This document shows, piece by piece, positions 57,891 through 64,000 of a DNA stretch of 64,000 nucleotides; position 1 is the first letter of the stretch; the number at the start of each line of letters is the position of its first letter. The stretch comes from Sinotaia quadrata (lineage: Eukaryota > Mollusca > Gastropoda > Architaenioglossa > Viviparidae). Both the position numbers and the translations under genes were made by a program. The DNA lies in assembly GCA_028829895.1 (NCBI GenBank), contig CM054177.1, forward strand, positions 31,452,064 through 31,516,063, read 5' to 3'. The notes below the pieces were generated by a model. The model was not told the origin of the DNA. It saw nothing but the letters and a program-made list of their open reading frames with translations, and searched no databases.

Positions 57891-58360
57891 ACTTTTTGAA
57901 CATTACTCATGGTGTGTTGGGTAGCACATATGAAGATTCTAGAACACTCCATGTGCTTTGATAGTGCATGTGATGTTCTGGATGATTCTCCATGGTGTGC
58001 TTTGTGAGCACATCAAAGATTCTGGAACAGTTGTGTAATGTGCCTAGAAAGGGTACATTGGACTGCCATCTAAATGAGAAAAACACCATTATTGCAAACA
58101 ACGTTATTATGAACATGTGCTAGTGACAGTATATATATATGTATGTAAATTTGATTGCTGATGTCTATGCTATGATAAACTGAAAATTGTCCAGCCTTAG
58201 TCAAACATTGGTATGAAGTGATGTAAATCTCAACGCTCTTTTGATTATATTCATTGTATTCGTATATGTATATTTAATTGCTGATTTAATAAATTTATTG
58301 TTAAATTTATTGACCTTCTTACGCTTATTGATAATCATATGTTGGAGATGATGGAATTAA
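57891..58360. other. Unique stretch to the right of the dispersed repeat
   Basis: A loose duplication (catggtgtg...gcacat...gaagattct) at 57908-58025. AATAAA at about 58288 is followed by T-rich DNA. No gene recognised. Confidence 0.45.
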
Positions 58361-58605
58361 TGGGGGGGGGGGCTTGCTAAATATAGATTAATGACGGATA
58401 TGTCTTCTCCTTTGGTAAGAAGTTTTCCACCTCATGAAATATTGACAGTAATGTTTGTCTACAGCGCCCGCATATCCGCCAAGTGAAATAGACGAGAGGT
58501 GTCTTCTGCAGAATTATTAATCACATAAATTAATATTCTCATCACATAAATTAATATTCTCATGGATGATTAATAATAATCATAACCAATAACTAGCGTG
58601 GTGTT
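58361..58605 (-). repeat. ~240-bp dispersed repeat, copy 3 (most complete)
   Basis: In reverse orientation it carries the AT-rich foldback-like start shared with 42467, the ggcggatatgcggg core, and the terminal ttaatctatatttagcaagc plus C-run shared with 6753-6834. A ~30-bp direct duplication (cacataaattaatattctcat) is specific to this copy. Confidence 0.65.
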
Positions 58606-59285
58606 GTGTCACAAATAGATAGATTAATAGACTAAAGATCAGACAGACAGAGAGATAGATATTTTGGGTTGTTTTTAGCATATTTCATAGGATTAAAAAT
58701 TCCAAAATAATATAACAGTAATGCAAATGTGTGTTTGCATATTTGATTGTTAGTATGCGTTTTAGGTGGCGTATTTGTTAAATGTCTGAAGATCTTTCTT
58801 CAAAGAAAATTGCTTAGTTGTAGCAAAAACAGAAAAAGTTCATCCGAGTAGAGTACTAACTAATGAACTTAATAATTGCTCCAGTATTGGCAAAAAAATA
58901 ATCGCTTGTCTCTACCGCCAGGATTCCAATTTCTAAGCGTGGCTGGCAGGACTGGTACCACGTGCTTGTTTTGCCCGCAAGCTGCACGTGCACGCTTGTA
59001 CATGCTTCAGTCACTTGGTGGTACGTTGCTGGAAGGGATTCTCCGTAATTAACACGTGCTTTTTCACTCACGTTGTCCTAACATAATAAGTCTATAAACA
59101 TCGAACTAATAACAGTCACACTTTGATATGTATTGCTGACCTGATATCACTATGGCCTCGAACTCAGGGATTATTTTGTACTTATCCACAGAGACACCAT
59201 ATTCGCAGAGTGTTTACACAAATCTCAATACTTACTCTGTGGCACAAACTCACGGCATGCCAATTACATTTACGTCAGTGACGTG
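58606..59285. other. Mostly unique sequence
   Basis: No tandem array. A GC-richer patch at 58915-59060 includes a near-palindromic gctgcacgtgcacgc. No gene recognised. Confidence 0.5.
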
Positions 59286-59510
59286 TAGATGGTATGTTTG
59301 TACTGTGATCAGTTCAAGTAATCACACTCTCTGTATGCTTACACTATTCTCAGGTCTTGTAATCACACTTTCTGGTATGTTTATACCGTTCTCAGATCTT
59401 TATAATCACACTCTCGGTATGTTTATACTGTCCTCAGGTCATGTTGTCACAATCTCGGATTGTTCACTTGTCACAATCTCGGATTGTTCACTTGTCACGC
59501 TCTCATTTGT
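59286..59510. repeat. Degenerate 20-38-bp tandem repeat
   Basis: taatcacactctcggtatgt, ttatactgttctcaggtc and tcacaatctcggattgttca recur. It lies in a 142-codon plus-strand frame (59152-59580) that is Ser/Thr-rich and has no recognised domain. Confidence 0.7.
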
Positions 59511-59580
59511 GCTTAATCTCTCTGACAAAGCAGTTAAAGAGATTTGTTCTGATACTGTTGCCAAAGATTTATTGTACTAA

Positions 59581-60479
59581 AAACGCACGCATGCTGATTA
59601 ATTTTCTCTAATAAAGCTATCACGATTTTATAGGAAGTGCATGTTAATTACATTCAGTGTTATACTACAGCTGTCACGATTTTATGAGAGGCAAATATAT
59701 TAATTACATTTAGTATATATATTGATCACATTCATTGTATAATACAAATGTATTTTATCGGAGATACATTAATTATTCTCAATGTACAATTTTCATTAAA
59801 TGTTTATGAGATATATTTGAATAACATTTGTATAACACTGTTGTCATGCTATTCATAGGAGTGGTGAATTTCTTATATTTGTAAAAACAGTTCCGGCAAG
59901 ATTTTCTATACAACATATGCTGATGACCCCTTGTTGTGAATACTATTGTCACGATGTTGTAGAAACTCTGATGACCCAGTTTGCCTGTTGTTTGACAAAT
60001 TTGCTACTATGTCTTTTGACAACATAAATACTGATGGCCCCTTTTTTTGTAATACTGCGGTCACAATTGTATAGGAAGAACACTTTAAATACATTTGCTG
60101 TCAAACTGAAGTCGTGCAGTTCCAACAGAAGTAATTTCAGAATCAGATCAGTGGTCCGATGTTTTAATTAAAACGTATTCAACATTTTAGGCAGTCAGAA
60201 ACCTTTACTGACCACTCGCTTGACCTGATGCGGACCGACCATTCTCATCCGATCGCTCTACGTCCAGCCAACTAATCACCTGGGGTTTAACTAATTATAG
60301 CCATAGGGGACAAGCAGCCGCAGGCCAGCTAAAATAGATGGGCGGGTTGCCGGACTTTTGGTAAAGGTCATTTTAAAATGACCATTCTCCAACCGAAACA
60401 ACTAGTGGTCGTTCTCACGATGAGATTCTTGAAGTTACGCGCTCGTAAGTTCTATGGTAATGCTAAAAATTTGGCGTTC
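59581..60479. other. Decayed repeats, then a GC-richer unique patch
   Basis: 59590-60080 has loose copies of gtcacgattttat and attaattacattcagt-like blocks. 60170-60420 is unique and GC-richer, with a palindrome ggtcattttaaaatgacc near 60366. Confidence 0.5.
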
Positions 60480-61820
60480 ATAAGGCTTAGACTTTCCTTG
60501 AAATACTTATGTATTATGTGAACAGATATTTCCAATGTAATAAAGGCAATTACGTTTTATGTGAACAGATATGTCCAATAAAATAATGACAATTACGTTT
60601 TATGTGAACAGATATTTCCAATGAAATGAAGACAACTACGTAGCTTGTGAACAGATATTTTTTTTTAAATGTGAAACTCCATAATGTTAAGCGACTAAGA
60701 AGCCGCCACATTGCTGGTGGACATACATTTTCAAAAACTGTGACACTCCGAACTTTTAGGATCATTTATTTGAATCATTATTAATTGTGTCATACAAACT
60801 ATAACATTCCTTACAGAACATTTTCACTCCGTCAGTGTAAATGTTAAGCATTCATAAAATTTGTGAAATCTCTTGCAATCAGTAAGTAATTTTTAATTTT
60901 TAGCGAGAGGTGTTCAAAACGATGTTGCATTTATTTACAGATATTTACACTCTGTAACATTAGGCCTTTGTTTATTTACAGATATTTACACTCTGTAACA
61001 TTAGGCTTTTGTTTATTTACACTCTGTAACATTAGGCCTTTGTTTATTTACCTATATTTACACTCTATAACATTAGGCCTTTGTTTATTTACACTCTGTA
61101 ACATTAGGCCTTTGTTTATTTACAGATATTTACACTCTGTAACATTAGGCCTTTGTTTATTTACAGATGTTTACACACTGTAACATTAGGCCTTTGTTTA
61201 TTTACACTCTGTAACATTAGGCCTTTGTTTATTTACAGATATTTACACTCTGTAACATTAGGCCTTTGTTTATTTACAGATATTTACTCTCTGTAACATT
61301 AGGCCTTTGTGGGAGTGTTACATGTCTTATAAACAGGCATTTACAATCCCAAATATTGGGCGTTTAAGAATGCACTTATATATCCAGTTTTGAAACAGTA
61401 ATATTCCGAATTCTTAAGCATTCATAAAAACTGTTACATTTCTTCTGGACAGACATTTTCTAGCACTGTGACAGTATGTAACACTAGGTATTCATAAAAA
61501 TATTATATTTCTTTCGAACCTACATTTCAAATCTGTGACACTATAGTCTTAGGTATTTATGTTACATTTCTTGTGAACAGACATTTCAAATCTGTGACAC
61601 TATAGTCTTAGGTATTTATGTTACATTTCTTGTGAACAGATATTTTCAAGCACTGTTACACTTTGTAACATTATGCATTCATAAAGCGCTGTTGCATCTC
61701 TTGAGGAAAGCCATTTTTACTTATAATGTTAAACATTCATATAACTGGTATATCTCTTACAGACAGATGTTTCACTTTATAATGTTAGTCGTTCATAAAA
61801 ATGTTATGATCAAGACATAA
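60480..61820. repeat. Large decayed repeat zone with a homogenised centre
   Basis: Irregular ~45-75-bp copies share gtgaacagatattt, ctgtaacatta and cattcataaa blocks. From 60935 to 61310 they become near-perfect (tttacagatatttacactct, gtaacattaggcctttgttt; 30- and 42-bp units), then diverge again. Confidence 0.82.
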
Positions 61821-61829
61821 AAAAATATT

Positions 61830-62065
61830 TCTCACCAGCTGAAACAACAGGAAATCTATGATCAACAAGACTAGACATAAATAATTTCTAACCTGTAGAG
61901 AGAGGAAATCTATGATCAACAAGACTAGACATAAACAATTTCTCACCTGTAGAGACAGGAAATCTATGATCAGCAAGACTACACATAAACAATTTCTCAC
62001 CTGTAGAGACAGGAAATCTATGATCAGCAAGACTAGACATAAACAATTTCTCACCTGTAGAGACA
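61830..62065. repeat. 54-bp minisatellite, 4-5 copies
   Basis: aggaaatctatgatcaacaa, gactagacataaacaatttc and tcacctgtagagac recur; 18-codon open repeats on both strands are artefacts. Confidence 0.93.
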
Positions 62066-62231
62066 CTAAGAAAGGGATGACGTGTGTGTCACGTACTAAA
62101 GTTGTCTTTGTAAATTAGAGGCGTGTCCCAAAACACCTTCTACTACATGCTTGTTGGTCAGAGAGAAAAAGAGAGAGCATTAGAAAGTGAGGAAATTGTT
62201 TTACTTTATTAGAATGGTCGAAGTGTGTAAA

Positions 62232-62236
<5 letters not shown>

Positions 62237-62278
<42 letters not shown>

Positions 62279-62280
62279 AA
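62237..62280. repeat. GA dinucleotide microsatellite
   Basis: gagaga run with a few a insertions. Confidence 0.95.
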
Positions 62281-62439
62281 AACAGATTCTATATTCTTTC
62301 TTGTGATTGTGTGAGAAACTCTTGGGAATAAGATAATGTTATTTATTTACTAAATGCATAAAAAGATATTGTCATTCATAAAATGTATTTATTAATTTAT
62401 TAATTATGGGAAGCGCTTCCATCCTGGTCCGATTTCGTT

Positions 62440-62830
62440 CAAATTGTATTTAAAGAACTGTTTACTATACAGTAAAAATTGTATTTAAAGAACTGTTTAC
62501 TATACAGTAAAAATTGTATTTAAAGAACTGTTTTCTTACACGTTATGTACAGTGGAATAGATAAACCGCAGGAACTAGGTTCCCATTTCTTAAGGAACTA
62601 TACAGTAAAAATTGTATTTAAAGAACTGTTTTCTTACACGTTATGTACAGTGGAATAGATAAACCGCAGGAACTAGGTTCACATTTCTTAAGGAACTATA
62701 CAGTAAAAATTGTATCTAAAGAACTGTTTACTATACAGTAAAAATTGTGTTTAAAGAACTGTTTCCTTACAGGTTACGTACAGTGGAATAACTAAATGCA
62801 GGAACTAATCTCACATTTCTTAAGGAACTA
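62440..62830. repeat. Nested tandem repeat (32 and ~108 bp)
   Basis: aaattgtatttaaagaactg with tttactatacagt repeats on its own and inside a longer unit containing cttacacgttatgtacagtg and ccgcaggaactaggtt. Confidence 0.9.
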
Positions 62831-63254
62831 TCAGTTTTTTTAAAAATATACTTAAAATGTTGCATAATGGTTATTTGTAGGGTTTTCAGATAATTTCAGG
62901 ATATTCCAGGTATTTTCTGGTGGATAGTTGTGAGGCTGAGCTTTGGATTTTATTGAGAGAATAATTGCAAGAAAACTACGCAAAGCGCTGTGTTGTGAAG
63001 GCAGGACAACTGTAAAACGAGTAAAAGGAAGGGGGAATAACTTCTTGTGTCTTCTGTAGCAGTCTCAATGTTACAAATTGTCAGCATTATATAAATAATT
63101 TCATATTTTCTTTATACGCCTCATAATTAACTTTTTTCTCATTTCATTTTATGTAACTGTATAGTCTTTGTTACTGCTGTTTGCCGGTAATAAATTGTAA
63201 CGGCTTTGACGAGTCGAGGACACTTTTAGTGTTTGTGTACTAACAACCATCCCC
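62831..63254. other. Unique stretch, nothing recognised
   Basis: No repeat or gene signal seen. Confidence 0.5.
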
Positions 63255-63372
63255 AAGCGATAGGCATAGTCAGACGATAGCACTATAGGCACTACACAGT
63301 GGTGGTCCAAACATCACTATAGGCATAGTCAGACGATAGCACTTTAGGCACTACACAGTGGTGGTCCAAACG
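63255..63372. repeat. ~59-bp tandem duplication
   Basis: ataggcatagtcagacgata, gcact-taggcactacacag and tggtggtccaaac occur twice. Confidence 0.92.
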
Positions 63373-63639
63373 GGTATGATCCAACTTTGAATACGTTATT
63401 ACAATATTAGGTATTTCAGAAGGCTATTTACACTTTTTGAGAATACCTCATAACGCTGTGTATACAGAAGGCTTATTATATACCTCTTGAGGACACGCCT
63501 TTACGATGCTGTGACAGTGCTAAGTTAAATCTAAAATTTACAAACAAACTCTCCGACATTTCTTAATAGCATATCTTCTTCAAGTGAAGCTTTTGGCAAA
63601 CTTTCAACTAACAAGTTCTTGATAGTCTATAACACTCTT
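63373..63639. other. Unique sequence, nothing recognised
   Basis: Short repeat-free interval between two arrays. No gene seen. Confidence 0.5.
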
Positions 63640-63948
63640 CATTTAAATGGAAACTATTTTCGTAGTATATGGAGAACATTGGTTATTATTTCCGTAGTAT
63701 ATGGAGAACATTGGTTATTATTTTCGTAGTATATGGAGAACATTGGTTATTATTTTCGTAGTATATGGAGAACATTGGTTATTATTTTCGTAGTATATGG
63801 AGAACATTGGTTATTATTTTCGTAGTATATGGAGAACATTGGTTATTATTTTCGTAGTATATGGAGAACATTGGTTATTATTTTCGTAGTATATGGAGAA
63901 CATTGGTTATTATTTTCGTAGTATATGGAGAACATTGGTTATTATTTT
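63640..63948. repeat. 32-bp minisatellite, 9 copies
   Basis: cgtagtatatggagaacatt then ggttattatttt, practically perfect (63661, 63693 and on); the second copy has tcc for ttc. Confidence 0.96.
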
Positions 63949-64000
63949 CAAATTATTAATTACAAATTCGATATTTACCTTTAAAAGTTTTGTGGAATTT

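Overview
The window reads as nuclear DNA of an animal, most likely a marine invertebrate. It is AT-rich and mostly non-coding, crowded with microsatellites and minisatellites, and carries a metazoan-type Ty3/gypsy LTR retrotransposon, decayed dispersed elements and plausible spliced exons. There are no operons, rRNA or tRNA genes, CRISPR arrays or bacterial signals. The repeat style would suit a mollusc or another lophotrochozoan, but nothing here identifies the species.

Layout. 1-5.8 kb: mostly unique AT-rich DNA with two splice-compatible exons on the + strand (214-258 and 2635-2726), proposed as the 3' end of an unrecognised host gene. 5.8-13.5 kb: minisatellite arrays, a copy of an ~830-bp dispersed repeat (10461-11294, minus), a short Gag relic (11836-11983, minus) and a MITE-like element with telomere-like repeats in its core (11984-12161). 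14219-22520: a complete LTR retrotransposon. 23-57 kb: almost continuous minisatellites, many grading into one another, broken by short unique stretches, a copy of a ~240-bp repeat (42467-42700) and a decayed coding-like stretch (50430-51700, minus). 57.06-58.6 kb: the second ~830-bp repeat copy (57061-57890, plus) and another ~240-bp copy (58361-58605, minus). 59-64 kb: more decayed and homogenised tandem arrays.

The one confidently recognised coding gene is the retrotransposon polyprotein (16385-20749, 1454 codons, no frameshift). Its order is Gag (SCAN-like capsid, CCHC knuckle), protease, integrase, reverse transcriptase, RNase H. The sequence families are Ty3/gypsy but integrase lies before RT, the Ty1/copia-like order known from Gmr1-like elements. 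The 1547-bp LTRs agree wherever I compared them, a 5-bp target duplication (GAGAC) flanks the element, a polypurine tract precedes the 3' LTR, and all catalytic residues I looked for are present. The element therefore looks young and possibly mobile; it landed inside a 61-bp tandem repeat.

Many of the other open frames in the window are artefacts: repeat units whose length is a multiple of three (27, 36, 39, 42, 45, 48, 54 bp) stay open on one or both strands. All repeat periods, homologies and translations below were read by eye.
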